From Ashinkailepas kermadecensis (lineage: Eukaryota > Arthropoda > Thecostraca > Neolepadidae): a stretch of 64,000 bases of DNA. The notes beneath the pieces are model-generated. The model did no database searches and had not been told where the DNA came from. It was given only the letters and a program-made list of their open reading frames with translations. The position numbers were made by a program, and so were the translations under genes. The number at the start of each line of letters is the position of its first letter. Within the stretch, counting starts at the first letter, position 1. Shown one piece after another: positions 21,677 to 34,234 of this stretch. The DNA is taken from assembly GCA_034440615.1 (NCBI GenBank), contig JAOTOM010005142.1, positions 531,001 to 595,000 of the forward strand, in the 5' to 3' direction.

Positions 21677-22624
21677 TGACGTCACGTATGTCGAGGGTAG
21701 CGAAGGTCCACCGCCGGCCATTCGATTTTACGCATAGGACGCTACCAAGGTTGGATTAATCGTGACTGTTTTAGCTTAAATGGCATCCGACCGTCGGGTG
21801 ACTTAGATGTCCGGGCAGGTTGTTCGGGCTCTTGTCAAAAGGCACCCATCTCGGTATATCGGTGTGCCTCCAGAGCACTTCTATATCGTTGGTCTATTAG
21901 CCAATATGATTAAATATGTAAACAGAGGTCAGGCTTGACAGCGGAATATTTAGTGTCTGGCAATGATGCGCATAAGATTAGACATGCCGAGTCACCTGCT
22001 CGCCGATCTGTTCGGTGTGAGCACTGGTTGCGTATCCAGGCTGCTAGCTCTTGTCGTGCCTGTGCTTGGGAGCTGTTTAAACGAATTGGTTGCTTCGCCA
22101 GAACAGCAACCGATCCGTGATAATCTGCCTCATGCATTTATGACAAATTTTTCGTCCTGTGATTTCGTCCATTATTGATTGCTTCGAGATCCAAATTGAA
22201 AAACCGGCTCACGCGGTCGCGCAGAGCACGTCATGGTCAGAGTACACAAAAATGCAATAGTGTAAAATATCTCATTTTTGCTACCCCTGACGGGTTGATC
22301 AACCTTGTATCGGATGGCAAACCAGGGCGCGTCAGTGACATGGACATCGTGTGCAGTTCAGAATACCTGGACTGTCTGCGCAACGGTGCAACAATTTTAG
22401 GAGATAGAGGTTTCAAGGAGTTGGAGAGCGAGGCAGCAAAACGCGGCTGTTCATCAGTCCGGCCAGCAAGCGCTCGAAAGGATGAAACTCAGTTTAGTGC
22501 CACAAGCACTGACTTTGTCCTCCATGACGTGATCGGTTGAAAAACTTGGCGTAGAACTACCCGATCCAGACTTCACTGCGCGTCTCCGGCCTGGCCGCTT
22601 CGAGGCTCGACATATCTGACGTCA
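21677..22624 (+). pseudogene. Decayed DDE transposase (HTH_Tnp_4/DDE_Tnp_4 type)
   Basis: Three adjacent plus-strand frames together read as one transposase of the Harbinger/IS5-like group. The first frame (21843-22178) carries YIGVPPEHFYIVGLLANMIK, then after in-frame TGA (21936) and TAG (21951) the helix-turn-helix HLLADLFGVSTGCVSRLL. The next frame (about 22159-22257) carries the first catalytic Asp in IIDCFEIQIEKP and the WSEYTK motif. The third frame (to 22540) carries VKYLIFATPDGLINLVSDG, GRVSDMDIV and the second catalytic Asp in GDRGF. The expected C-terminal Glu motif is not intact. At least two frameshifts and two stops make it inactive. Imperfect inverted repeats TGACGTCACGTATGTCGAGG (21677) and TGACGTCAGATATGTCGAGC (reverse strand, from 22624) flank the relic and may be its ends, leaving about 950 bp. 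The family assignment is from memory of motif order. Confidence 0.75.
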
Positions 22625-23599
22625 TCACTACAAGTAGGTTTTTAAATCGAAGACACCACTTAACTGAAATAATTTAATAAAGTAGAAAATGCACCTCCGA
22701 TGAGCAAAATACTTCAGTTTTGTATACGAAATATTACATACGTTTTTTTGCAACAAAATACCCATTACGTGAAACTTGTCCATTGTGGAATACGGCGAGG
22801 ACCGGCTGGAAGTCCACTCTGTAGGTCACTTGGACTATGGCATGAGGAAGCGGATTACGTGACGGTATTGAGACTCCTCTGAGCTCTGATGAACCAGCTC
22901 GTGCATGGGTTTCCGCGTTTCAAGAACTCTGAAATATGCGCCCGCGATAAACGCGCCCGGATGCTCACTAGTGTCTGCGCAAAGAATATAGTTACAATTT
23001 ATGAGACTCCGTCTCCATAAAATATAATGCGAAGTGCAGTTATGAAAGTTAGCTTACCTTCAGACGTCAATTTCATTGCCACTTACAGTGATATATCGTG
23101 CATATTGTTACTTTGCGTATTGTATTCTGGAACTATTTTCCACCATAGACGGCGAGCCGCCGGCGGCGAAGCCAGCGGCTCGCGGTCCGTCCCCGACCGC
23201 CCGCCATTCATAATATGGCGGGGCGCGGAATCATTCCCTGAATGTTATTGGGCCCAAACGCCCAAGCATATTTTCATATTTGAAACGATAGGCGATGTGC
23301 CTGGCATGAGTTCCGCCACCATTGGAGTTAAGGCCGGCGGTTTTTTTTTATTTTTTTTGGAAAATTACCGCCGTATGAGGGTTGAAAGGGAAAAAAAGGG
23401 GTCTACAGCCGTGAATTTCTCCTGCACCATTTTGGCGTGGCAAAGCCGATGTTGCTTAGTATTGTTGAAGGGTGGAACTTTACTTTGTGTCGTGCCACCG
23501 CTCGGCGGCCCTACGGATCATCTGGGCAGCAACCGTCGGCTCTTGGCGTGCATCGAGCCATGCCAGAACCTCAATAATGCCGGTAAGCTTCATGTCTAA
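22625..23599. other. Unique sequence, nothing recognised
   Basis: A 190-codon plus frame (23027-23599) includes a poly-T run and matches no family I know. A GC-rich patch with GAGCCGC/GCGGCTC arms lies near 23150. Confidence 0.4.
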
Positions 23600-24660
23600 A
23601 GGTAAAAATGACAGGGTTTGATATCTATAAAGTAGTCGAGTATGGCGTCAGAAGGCAGCTGATTTTATGCCGGTTTATTTGAGACCATTGGAACTTAATT
23701 CGCTAATGTAGAACATCTCATATACAATTAAACGGAACACAATGTGATAATTCGAGACAGAAATTCTGGAATTGAGTACAAAAATGACAGTGTTAGATAT
23801 CTATAAAAGTAGTCAAGTATGGCATCAGAAGGCAGTTGATTTCATGCCGGTTTCTTGGAGACAATTGGAACTTAATTCGCTAATGTCGAACATCTTATAT
23901 ACAATTTAAAGGAATACAATGTGTAAGTCGAGACACAAATCCTGGAATTGAGTGCAATAATGACTGGGTTGAATATTATAAAAGTAGTCGAGATTGACAT
24001 CACAAGGTAGTTGATTTTATGCCGGTATATTTGAGACCATTGTAAATTAATTCGGTAATGTAGAACATCTGATATACAATTTAAAGTAATACAATGGAGT
24101 AATTCGAGACACAAATCCTGGAATTGAGTGCACCAATATTTATAGAAGTAGTAAAGTATGACATCAGAAGGCAGCTGATTTTATGCCGGTTTATTTGAGA
24201 CCATTGTAAATTAATTAGGTAAGGTACAACATCTGATATATAATTTAAAGGAATACAATGTGGCAATTCGAGACACAAATCCTGGAATTGAGTGCAATAA
24301 TGACTGGGTTGGATATTTATAAAAGTAGTCGAGATTGACATCAGAAAGTAGTCGATGTTATGCGGGTTTATTTGAGACCATTGTAAATTAATTCGGTAAT
24401 TTATAACATCTGATATACAATTTAAAGGAATACATTGGAATAATTCGAGACACAAATCCTGGAATTGGGTGCAATAATATGTATAAAAGTAGTCGAGAAT
24501 GACATCAGAAGGCAGCTGATTTTATGCCGGTTTATTTGAGGCCATTGTAAATTAATTCGGTAATGTAGAACATCTGACATACAATTTAAAGGAATGCAAT
24601 GTGATAATTTGGCACAGACATTCTGATATTTAGTGCAAAAGTGACAGGGTTAAACCTTCA
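23600..24660. repeat. ~170-178-bp AT-rich satellite, 6-7 copies
   Basis: The landmarks ATGACAGGGTT (or TGACTGGGTT), ATAAAAGTAGTCGAG, TTTTATGCCGGTTTATTTGA, TACAATTTAAAGGAATACAA and GACACAAATCCTGGAATTGA recur in order. The units start near 23604, 23780, 23958, about 24130, 24298, 24470 and 24636. Copies are moderately diverged with short deletions. The length is close to one nucleosome repeat, as in many animal satellites, but no centromeric role can be claimed. Minus frames of 80-124 codons across it are not considered coding. Confidence 0.9.
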
Positions 24661-27600
24661 TGTTATTCAAGATGACATAAAAATGTAGCACGTTCGATTT
24701 TCGTTTCGTTAAGAACATTGGAAATTGTCAGCACATCACACAGAAGGTGTATGATGCGTTTTGATTACAAGATGTTGAGTGGCCAATTGCTCCCATTTCA
24801 CTTTAGGCAAAGTGACAGGGTGAAATGATTTGATAATAAAACAAACTACACATCATAAGAGAGCTTGTTTCAATGTTGTTCAAATTTGACTATTGGAAAT
24901 TACTTGCACCTCCTCTAGAAACTAGAATATAGCATTAATCATAGCAAGCCCACTCTGGTGGTGTTCCTTCACAAATCCACCACCAGATCGGCGCCACCGG
25001 TATTATGTCCGCTCATGACGCCTAACGTTGTTTTCGCTTGGGTGGAAAATTGCGCCTTGCGAGGCAACAAATTTGCATTATCGCAAGGCTTTATAGTCTT
25101 AGGTTGCATTCCCCTGCGCATATATTGATATATCTTGAACAAACGTGACTCTGGGTGTCCTAGGATCTTCAAGACCGTGGAGGGGACTCATGGGCAGCCT
25201 TAAGCAAGTACGTCAAGTTAACGTCGTATTTGTATTCAGCGACGTATTCGCCAGATGCGTATTTGTGTTGGCATCGGCATTCAACGACGGGTTTATGATC
25301 GTTCGAATCAATTACCACAAATGCTTCTGCTTACACTGAACACGCTGTAAGCAACTATATAGGTCTCACATTACCACTTCAACGGTCAAGGTCCAACGCA
25401 AACCGGTTTCTTCGGTTGTCTCCCGTATTTTTTAGGTTTCACCCAAACCTGCCCACTTCTGGTATCAAGCAATAGCCTGTGATGAACCATTGTGCAACAT
25501 TTCTAACCGGTACATGTCAAGGTCAACCTTCTAGGTCAAAGGTTAGCTTGATTTATTAAATGGCGATATTGAAGCGATATCGACCGAACGCGAGGTTCGA
25601 TTGCTGTTGCTTCAATTTCCCATAAATGGGCGTCATTCGACGTGGCTAGTTATGCGTTATCAGAAAGTTGAGCAATTTAATTCTTTTTCAAGGTAAAAGG
25701 CCAAGCGGATCATCCGGTCCGCTCAATTTTGTTTTCGTTTTCGCTCAAACCTATCCAAATCTTGTATCAAGCAATAACCAGTAATAACCAGTGTCCCCCC
25801 CAATTTCGAAACCGTGGTTACACCCATGCTCATAGCTCGTATTTGGGTGCCTCACGATCAAAGACTCCATTGCCATGTATATACAATTTATACAACTCAG
25901 CTTTCATCCAATATCGAAGTAAATTTAGATTGACTTACGGTACTTACAAAAAAGCAATGATCATCGTAACACATTAGCACAAGCATACAGGAAGCATGCT
26001 ATCTTGGCAGGTAATGCTCATGCTTTTGCATACCTAAATATAATCGAGGTACTTCGTCCCAGATGCAGACTGTGTAAGTAACATATCGAGGCATTTCATT
26101 AGAGGAATGAACAAGTGTTGTTTATCTCGCGTCTAATTGGCTTGATCTCTGACGTAACAATTCTCCACATGCGAGTCGTTCCATGGTAGACTGTACAGCC
26201 GAGCACGGCCTTGTTTCCATCGTCCGTGTAAATGCTGGGTGTGGGAGGGCGCGTACCCAGTAAGTAGCAGTTGTGCCCAGCCGGCGGTTGTGATCGGAGG
26301 GGTTGGGCTCGCCGCCGCGTCAGTCCGTTCGGATAGCGGAGACGCTCCTCACCATATTCAATGAGCCGTCCTCCGTATCATCAAACAGAACACTATCATT
26401 GCCGGTAATTGGACGTCCGGCCCGACCCACGTACTTCGGCCCGCTCTCTGGGACCTCGCCCTCGCCCTCTGCGCCAGGCTTGCCTCCGCTCCATCGCTCT
26501 GTCCGTTCACCTGGCGGGCTGTGGGCCGCTGGAGTTGGAGGCTCGCCCGGGAGTCGAGGTACCGGAGACAATAGATGAACCGGCTCACAACGAGGAACTA
26601 CATGGGAGACGCGATGAGAGACATATACACGCCGAACATCAATATCGTGCTCGCGCCAGTGAAATTCTGTCCATCAATATTGGAGAACCAATCCGCAGTG
26701 TGTAGGACAAAAGCTGTTTCGAAGCTATATAATTGATAACCAAAGCTTTATGGCCAATATTAAGATTTACGAAGATGGTAGATCATCCTCCACATCTATC
26801 CTACTGCACCATGCATGTTGCTACCACCGTGTTGTTTTACCACTATATCCCCTTCCTTGCACCACCTACACTGCATATCTGCTGTACGCTCTCCTCATGA
26901 ACTGCTATCCACGCATCATGGCGCCTGTATTAGCGCAGCTCGCACCCCACTCGTCCTGGCAGCCATGTGCGCTGGCCACATTCCGAGTCAGGTGGTGTGA
27001 CCGGCGTGTCCACGTCAGTATATCGGCGTTGTGTACCTACACTGTCACGGCTGCGCCGGGGACGTGCTCTATCGCCAAGGCGGCCGCAGCCAGGCCTTCA
27101 ATACTGCACCAACATTCACTACTGCCCACGTGCAGTACCATGGATCAGCGACGCAAAATATACGGCAGCTGGAGTCGGCATATTGGAGGGGCGGACCTCT
27201 GGCAAATGACGTCATGAATAGTTCAGCTGACTGCCGCGTCAGTTAACTGTGGTCATGCATTACTGGATGCTGCTAACGAAAACATGGCGAAAAAAAATGT
27301 GTAGTGATTTTACTACCAGGCTAGTAATGGGCGCATGCCGCATGTCAGTTGGAGAAATGTGTTTTGATTGACAACGAGAACATTTGAAATGTAAGATGTT
27401 TCAGTAGAGCAGCTCGCTTTATGCGGGTATATAGTGCTGTTATCGAACGTTATCGAACGCGCTGGAGTATTTCCGTTCCAACAGTCCAGATCCATTAGGT
27501 CAGATCTGGCCTACCGGGCATGGGCAGGCACTGCCTCTTGCTAGCTAGACAGCGGTGGCGTTGTTTCTTTTCATCCACGATTTTGCTTTTGATATTGCAA

Positions 27601-29187
27601 TGGTTCGCTTTTGGTTTCCCCGCTGGTACTTCATCAAGCTTCATTCTAGGCTTCTGTTAGCAAACATGTTGCAGCTTTTTATATTGCATGTTTGCTATTC
27701 GAACCGTGGAGTATGCTGCTAATCAATATATTCTAACGGTATTAGTTATTTTGTGCACAATCTTGCACCTGCGTTCCATGTCTTGTTGGAAGACATTCAT
27801 CTTGTTGCTACTCGAATTATAATCTAATCTATATGCACCTCGATGGATATATGCTCAAATGCGCGCTTCCTCGAATAAGTTTAGCACACACATTCTTCCC
27901 ACAACAGTTTTCCTTTTGCATACCGGCTAATAAATTTTAAATCTTATCGAGTCCCTCATGCCACTTTGTGAATATTTTAGGTGTGCTTTTAGTTATCCAC
28001 TCGATAAATAAGAGCGCGACCCAAGCAGTTTCGCCCATGCACGTGTGACATCGAAATGATATCATCTGACAATGCCTGCATTACCCGGCGCTGGGGCGGT
28101 GCTACTCGGCAAAGCGTAACATCCCAGGCTAAGAATGATCCTCTGCGGTCAATGTGACCTACAGGCGTTAGCGCGACGTCGCTGAGAGCCGTGCGATTTC
28201 CGAAGGTCTGTGCGCCTTCCCAGTGAGCTATGACCTATTGGGACCAGTGTGACCTCGGAAATACCCGTGTGGTATCAAGCGAACGGTAGAGACGCCCTAC
28301 AGTCGACATTGCCCTGCCTGGTGCAGCCACATTGGACCGGATGTCCCTGGACTGGGTCTTCTGCACTCGCCATTTTCCCACCGCAGATTACGATCGCGGA
28401 CTTTTTGTCCTCCAAAACGCATATTGACGGACCATCATCGTGTACAATAACAACACGCTGATGCATCTAGCCTTGGTTTTTCAGTAATGCAATCGGAGCT
28501 GTTTTTTTTCCGGTGGCCTTTGTGTCGCTGCGGCGCCCCGTAGCGCCCATCCCTTTGTATATCTGAGCTCCTTGTGCATGCGTGCTGATGGAAGTTCGTG
28601 ATTTAATATAAATGTTTTTGGAGGGGAAAATATGCATTACAATACTGCAATACCGAGAACACGTGATAGGCATTCAACAACGAGGATGCTCGGCTTCCGC
28701 AAATATACGCGACTATTTGATGGCGTGCGTGTGTATGTTTTGCCCATGTTGTATTGAATACAGTAAGAAGAGTCAGGCTTGTCTCATCTCCATCCCCTCC
28801 CCTTAAAAAATGGAGCGTGCCTGCAGTCAATGCCGAAGCCGAAATCAGAACTAATTGTTTCCACCTAGAAGTAAGTAGAAATCATCATGTATCCAGAGCT
28901 CATAGTGTGCACCTAAAGTGTAACACCTGAGACATTCAGTGTGCATGACATACCTTGCAGACCCATAGCTGGCGCCAGCACCACTCAGTCTGCATGATAG
29001 ACCTTGCAGATGCCCAATGCCTGGCCCGTGCCTCTGCAAGCATCAAAATCAGCAATGTGCACCTCCTATTTGAAGATATTAATTTTCTCGAAAATATCAG
29101 GAGCAACGCAAGACACGAGCACTGCTCTTCAGTGCTCACTAGTCCTCCAGCACCCAGACTCTCCAACGGGGCTGCAACCGTACGAAC
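24661..29187. other. Long stretch without recognisable gene
   Basis: A diverged duplication about 300 bp apart is visible: ATCAAGCAATAGCCTG-like sequence near 25465 and ATCAAGCAATAACCAG near 25768, each after a CAAACCT motif. Positions about 26270-26580 are CpG-rich. There a minus frame contains GRPITGNDSVLFDDTEDGSL before a possible GTGAGG donor, but this is too weak to call an exon. Positions 26750-27240 hold overlapping open frames on the plus strand without family resemblance. Nothing else is recognised. Confidence 0.4.
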
Positions 29188-29541
29188 ACTGGGGACACCA
29201 TGGCGGCGGTCAGCAGTACTGGGGACACCATGGCGGCGGTCAGCAGTACTGGGGACACAATGGCGGCGGTCAGCAGTACTGGGGACACAATGGCGCGTAG
29301 TACTGGGGACACCATGGCGGCGGTCAGCAGTACTGGGGACACCATGGCGGCGGTCAGCAGTACTGGGGACACCATGGCGGCGGTCAGCAGTACTGGGGAC
29401 ACCATGGCGGCGGTCAGCAGTACTGGGGACACCATGGCGGCGGTCAGCAGTACTGGGGACACCATGGCGGCGGTCAGCAGTACTGGGGACACCATGGCGG
29501 CGGTCAGCAGTACTAGGGACACCATGGCGGCGGTCAGCAGT
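29188..29541. repeat. 30-bp minisatellite, 12 copies
   Basis: Units open ACTGGGGACACCATGGCGGC. One unit at 29278 is shortened by 6 bp. A 30-bp unit without stops gives long frames on both strands (220 codons plus, 229 minus) built of 10-residue repeats such as MAAVSSTGDT and ADRRHGVPST. Openness on both strands argues against coding. Confidence 0.97.
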
Positions 29542-32061
29542 AGCTGATAGGGTTTTTTTTGTAGCTTTCGTAGCTCTGATACCTTTCGTGTTTACAGTTC
29601 TACATATGACCTTATAGTCGATCACTTGTCGTTATTCTGTCTAGGCAGTTTCCAACGATTATTACACCCGAAGATGAATCTTCGATACGAATGTTCGCAA
29701 ATGAAGTAGTAAAGCTTGCAGCTGAAACGCTTCAGAACTCAATTTGAAGCAAATATGTTGTTTCAACAGAATCTATTCAGCCTTCAGTCATCGGTCGGTG
29801 ACGGTGCAGCACCTGCCACCAAGCTCAGCTGGAACAAATCGGGACTGTACTTCAATGCTTAGGACCGTTGCTACAATAGCCTGTGGAGGTTGGCACCCAT
29901 ATTTTTTGTAAAGGTTAGATCCCTGACGAAAAAAATATGCTTAGCATGTCTAGCACTACTACCGTGGACAATGCTCACCACAACTTGATGAAAAAATTAT
30001 AAATCGACGAGGTATGGACCTAAGTTGTAGACACCTATGAATGCACTTGCATCTTGGCATCCATTTATATAAAATCCACACAAGGCGGGTGGCCCTGGTT
30101 GCATTAGCGCGTGAATTATGCATGAATGCGCTGATGAACCGACTATCCCTTTCACACAAAATCAAACACAAAATATTAATTCCAACCGCAGCAAGGAGCA
30201 GTGCCAGGAGTTCGGAAACGTGTCATCGTTGTCCAGTACACAAAAGGAAATTCCCAAAAGTTTACCTCATGAATACCGTTGCGTGTCTTTTCTTCTTTTC
30301 TAAACAAGATCTTAGAACGGCTTGTATTTGGATCGCTCTTTACCACTCGCCATGCTAGGAAGGGGAGGGGGCTCTCGAGAGCGCCCTCAAGTTTTCCCGT
30401 GATAGCAGCCGAATAAGTAAACGCAGAGGCACCAAATGTTCAGTCCCTCATTATACATCTGTTTGGCATATTTTGTAGAACTTGCAGATCCAGATCATTA
30501 AATGTCATCGGATCTTGGAACAGGTTAAGGGAGGGACGTTCCAAAATATTCGAATGCCGCCTATCAGAGTAGTCGCAACACATGAGCATGAAACACAGAG
30601 CACGCTGTCCTTTCATCAAAACGGACTAACTCCTATCCGGAAATATTCGTTAAGGTCAAGGCTACTGATCTGAGGTCAGGTAATATCCGCATATATTGAC
30701 CGTAATCAGTGGGAAAAATTCTATTTTGGGGCAAATTGTCACGCCGAGAATGATACAGAGGGTGAAATATGCATTTTGGGCTAATGTATGTGTAAAGGAT
30801 CAATGACATCAGGTCAGGTCATTTATCATGTATATTCTACGCAATGCCATCTTATCCAGAATGTTGCTGTTCCTCGCGAAGTGATACCTGAACTCGGTTT
30901 CAGCGCTGCGTAAATCGTGCGACTTGAGATTGGATGATAAATGAATGACCTGAAACACCTGATATCGTGCAAGCTGACCTGCTTTGACCTGACTTAGCCT
31001 TTCTTTTGAATTACTCCCAAACAATAAACACATAAGCGTGGGCTGAATATATCGGATTTTCAATTTCTGCACTGTTCCAGAGTGACATGGGGTCAGGTCA
31101 CAAGGTCAGAAGTTGGACAGTTAACGAAGATGTTCCAGTGTCATATCAGTTTTTCTTGGAACACAATTGTATACTTCCAAAGTGATGTTCCGGAAATATT
31201 TAGGGCTGAACTCACTTGATCTGACCATATGGCATGAGCTGACCTGGCCTTAGAAGTATCAGATGTGAACCAAATAAAATATTTTGCTTTAATTGTTCTG
31301 TTGGAAGTGTCCAATACATATATTATATTGCCTGAAAAGTATGTTCATATGTTCCAGATAATTATCCAAGGTGGAGGTAATGTCACTAGGTTGACCCTTT
31401 ATGACCTTTAGCGACATTAGCATGGCCGTAAATGAAGAAATACGATGTGATATGAACTAGGCTATATGGACTTCCAAATAGTATTTTCCCTGTGTCGCTA
31501 ACATACATAGTTTGGATGTTGGATTTCAAGCCTGATTCTGACCTGATCTGACATATCCTGTCTGGACCCTTTTTCACTATGATCGATATAAATGCATTAT
31601 TATATGTTAATGTTTGCAAAACAATGTCTAAAAGAAGAAAAGATCTGTTTTGTCTGTTAATTTCCAAGGACTTACGTCAGAGTCCATATATTAAGCTAAT
31701 ATGACTTCTGGTGACCTCATTATCAGTCAAAGTGCAAATCTAGGGTATATTTCGTGCTCTCAATGGCCAGAGCTCTCAAAGGGTGTTCCGCATTTCATCC
31801 TAGCATACGTGGATAGGAATGTAAGAAGGTGGGGGGGGGGGGAGTCAAGAGCCCCCACCCCTGGTCCTGCGAAGGTGGATCTGCCGACCGGCACCACGAG
31901 GGTTAACCATTCTTAACAAATTCTACCAGGGCGACATAATATGAACGGCTGATAGATCAGCACTCGACGTGAGCACCTGTTGTTTCCGGCTGCCTGCAGG
32001 GTGACTTTATCTCGCCGCTGTTGCTTGCCTTCTGTGTGGATCATCTACCGGACTTGACGCG
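29542..32061. other. Unique sequence with recurrent GGTCA/GACCT motifs
   Basis: From about 30650 to 31600 motifs such as GGTCAGGTCA, GACCTGACTT and GACCTGATCTGAC recur at roughly 130-170-bp intervals, often near GTTCCA(G). This may be a very old tandem array or a dispersed repeat. No gene is supported in the rest. Confidence 0.4.
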
Positions 32062-32220
32062 CATAAACAATCGTATGCTTCCCGATGGTGCGAAGATATA
32101 CCGGAGTGGATACTGAGCTTTCCAATAGTGTGAAGATATACCGGAGTGAATACTGAGCTTTCCAAGATATACCGGAAGATATACCGGAGTGTGAAGATAT
32201 ACCGGAGTCAATACTGAGGC
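32062..32220. repeat. Irregular repeat of GAAGATATACCGGAGT
   Basis: The 16-mer and variants occur about five times, with longer copies including ATACTGAGCTTTCCAA. The spacing is irregular because of internal deletions. Confidence 0.85.
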
Positions 32221-32343
32221 CGATGTCATACCGGCGCAAAATGGCCTCCATAATCTCCATCAGTGACCGGAGACATGCGGTTAAAGCCGAACTCAAACAA
32301 ATGCAAGGTTCCCACTTTAACTGGCCGTCATTGACCATCGTTG

Positions 32344-32856
32344 GGCGACTGCACAGTTGTCGCCTGTGTAGTCTGGCGACTACACAGTTGTCGCCTGTGT
32401 AGTCCGGCGACTACACAGTTGTCGCCTGTGTAGTCCGGCGACTACACAGTTGTCGCCTGTGTAGTCCGGCGACTGCACAGTTGTCGCCTGTGTAGTCCGG
32501 CGACTACACAGTTGTCGCCTGTGTAGTCCGGCGACTGCACAGTTGTCGCCTGTGTAGTCCGGCGACTACACAGTTGTCGCCTGTGTAGTCCGGCGACTAC
32601 ACAGTTGTCGCCTGTGTAGTCTGGCGACTACACAGTTGTCGCCTGTGTAGTTCGGCGACTGCACAGTTGTCGCCTGTGTAGTCCGGTGACTACACAGTTG
32701 TCGCCTGTGTAGTTCGGCGACTACACAGTTGTCGCCTGTGTAGTCAGGCGACTACACAGTTGTCGCCTGTGTAGTTCGGCGACTACACAGTTGTCGCCTG
32801 TGTAGTTCGGCGACTACACAGTTGTCGCCTGTGTAACCTGGCGACTACACAGTTGC
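32344..32856. repeat. 31-bp hairpin minisatellite, 16.5 copies
   Basis: Units open GGCGACTACACAGTTGTCGC and end CTGTGTAGTCC. In the standard unit GACTACACAG and CTGTGTAGTC are perfect 10-bp arms around TTGTCGC. GGCGAC and GTCGCC offer an alternative 6-bp stem. Variants (GCACAG, CCGGTGAC, AGTTCGG) are few. Every unit is therefore a potential hairpin on both strands. Confidence 0.96.
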
Positions 32857-33053
32857 AGGCAATCACACTGTGAGTGACAGCGATGCGTCACGCCCGAGCC
32901 ACACCGATGACTGGCCGAACTGTTCTGCTCGGTATGTAGCTGCAGCGGGCTTTGAAGCAAATAGGCCTGTTGTGCTAATGTATGCTTCTTTTGATACTGG
33001 TAGGAATTGTCGTTCACTTTGTGACCGCTGCCTGAGACCGCTAGCTCGTGCAT

Positions 33054-33091
33054 ATTGTGCTTATGTGCACAATTGTGCACATAAGCACAAT
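33054..33091. repeat. 38-bp perfect palindrome
   Basis: ATTGTGCTTATGTGCACAA is followed directly by its exact reverse complement. A partial extra copy of the arm (CTTATGTGCACACAA) follows at about 33101. There is no spacer. Confidence 0.97.
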
Positions 33092-33417
33092 ACACAATTT
33101 CTTATGTGCACACAATGTCTCCTAATTTTGCAGTGCTGCATGGGCAGAAGCAGCAATAGTGGGCCGAAACAGGATAGAGAGAATACAGCAACAAATGGCT
33201 GATGTGAACTGGTGGGGAGGTGGAGGCGTTAATGGTTCCCGCCAGTTAATCGCCTTCGACCATTTCCAAATGAAATTCATTAGGAAGCTGGCGGGTCGCC
33301 AGGTGGATGTAGGACATTTTGTAATCGTTTCAGATGAAGTCGGGTGACAGTGCGCAAAGTCGGGTGACAGTGCGCGGCTCGGCTGCGAGCTGACCTAACA
33401 GCCATGCACCCGACCGC

Positions 33418-33634
<217 letters not shown>

Positions 33635-33959
33635 CCTTCCCCTTCTTACCCTGATCTGACCGGATAATGGCAAAAGCCGATAATTCGCATATGTCTACAT
33701 GTCATCTACTTCTACATGTTCGCTTGCATCTACTGCACCAACCTAGGCGCCCAACTACCATGGCAAGGCTTGTTCACTTCTGTTAATTCTTCTTTTGGGA
33801 CTTAGCGGTCATTGAGTCACTCGCAGGTCAAATAAACTAACCTAGATTAAGCTAGCCAACGTTGCTCACAGAGCCCGAACATCATCCACACGTCGTCGTC
33901 GGGGGAGGGTCCAATGCACTTATCAAACACAACGATGTATTCCCGAGACTGGCTGTCGT

Positions 33960-34150
33960 AAGGTCTGGTGTGTCCCTTCCACTTTCCACTTCTGCTGCGT
34001 CCCGTCCAGTCGTGGCCGGCACGTGCCGACTGCCATCAGGTCCGGTGTGTCCCTTCCAGTCGTAGCCGGCACGTGCCGACTGCCATCAGGTCCGGTGTGT
34101 CCCTTCCAGTGGTAGCCGGCACGTCTTGACTGCCTTCGGATCTCGTGTGT
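33960..34150. repeat. ~50-bp imperfect repeat, 3-4 copies
   Basis: Copies share GGTCCGGTGTGTCCCTTCCA and CCGGCACGTGCCGACTGCCA. The clearest 50-bp step is 34045 to 34095. The first copy has an insertion and the last is diverged. Each copy holds the palindrome CGGCACGTGCCG. Confidence 0.88.
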
Positions 34151-34234
34151 ACCTTACAGTCGTGTACAGGAATAGGTCACACTGATTCCTTGCACACACA
34201 CATGCGACAGTGTACCGGGCCAGGCTCCGGAGGG

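Noticed and set aside
23027..23599. 190-codon plus frame
   Set aside because: Crosses a poly-T run and GC-rich hairpin, has no family resemblance and no supporting signals.
25560..25610. tRNA-like B box (GAGGTTCGATT)
   Set aside because: No matching A box or cloverleaf arms upstream at the expected distance.
26303..26588. Possible exon on the minus strand of a CpG-rich block
   Set aside because: A plausible peptide and a GTGAGG donor are present, but there is no acceptor, neighbouring exon or family match.
28936..29625. 220-codon plus and 229-codon minus frames
   Set aside because: Both strands are open through the 30-bp array, and no unique coding sequence flanks it.
32344..32856. CRISPR-like regularly spaced repeats
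   Set aside because: There are no unique spacers; the whole 31-bp unit repeats, and the context is eukaryotic. The same applies to the other arrays.
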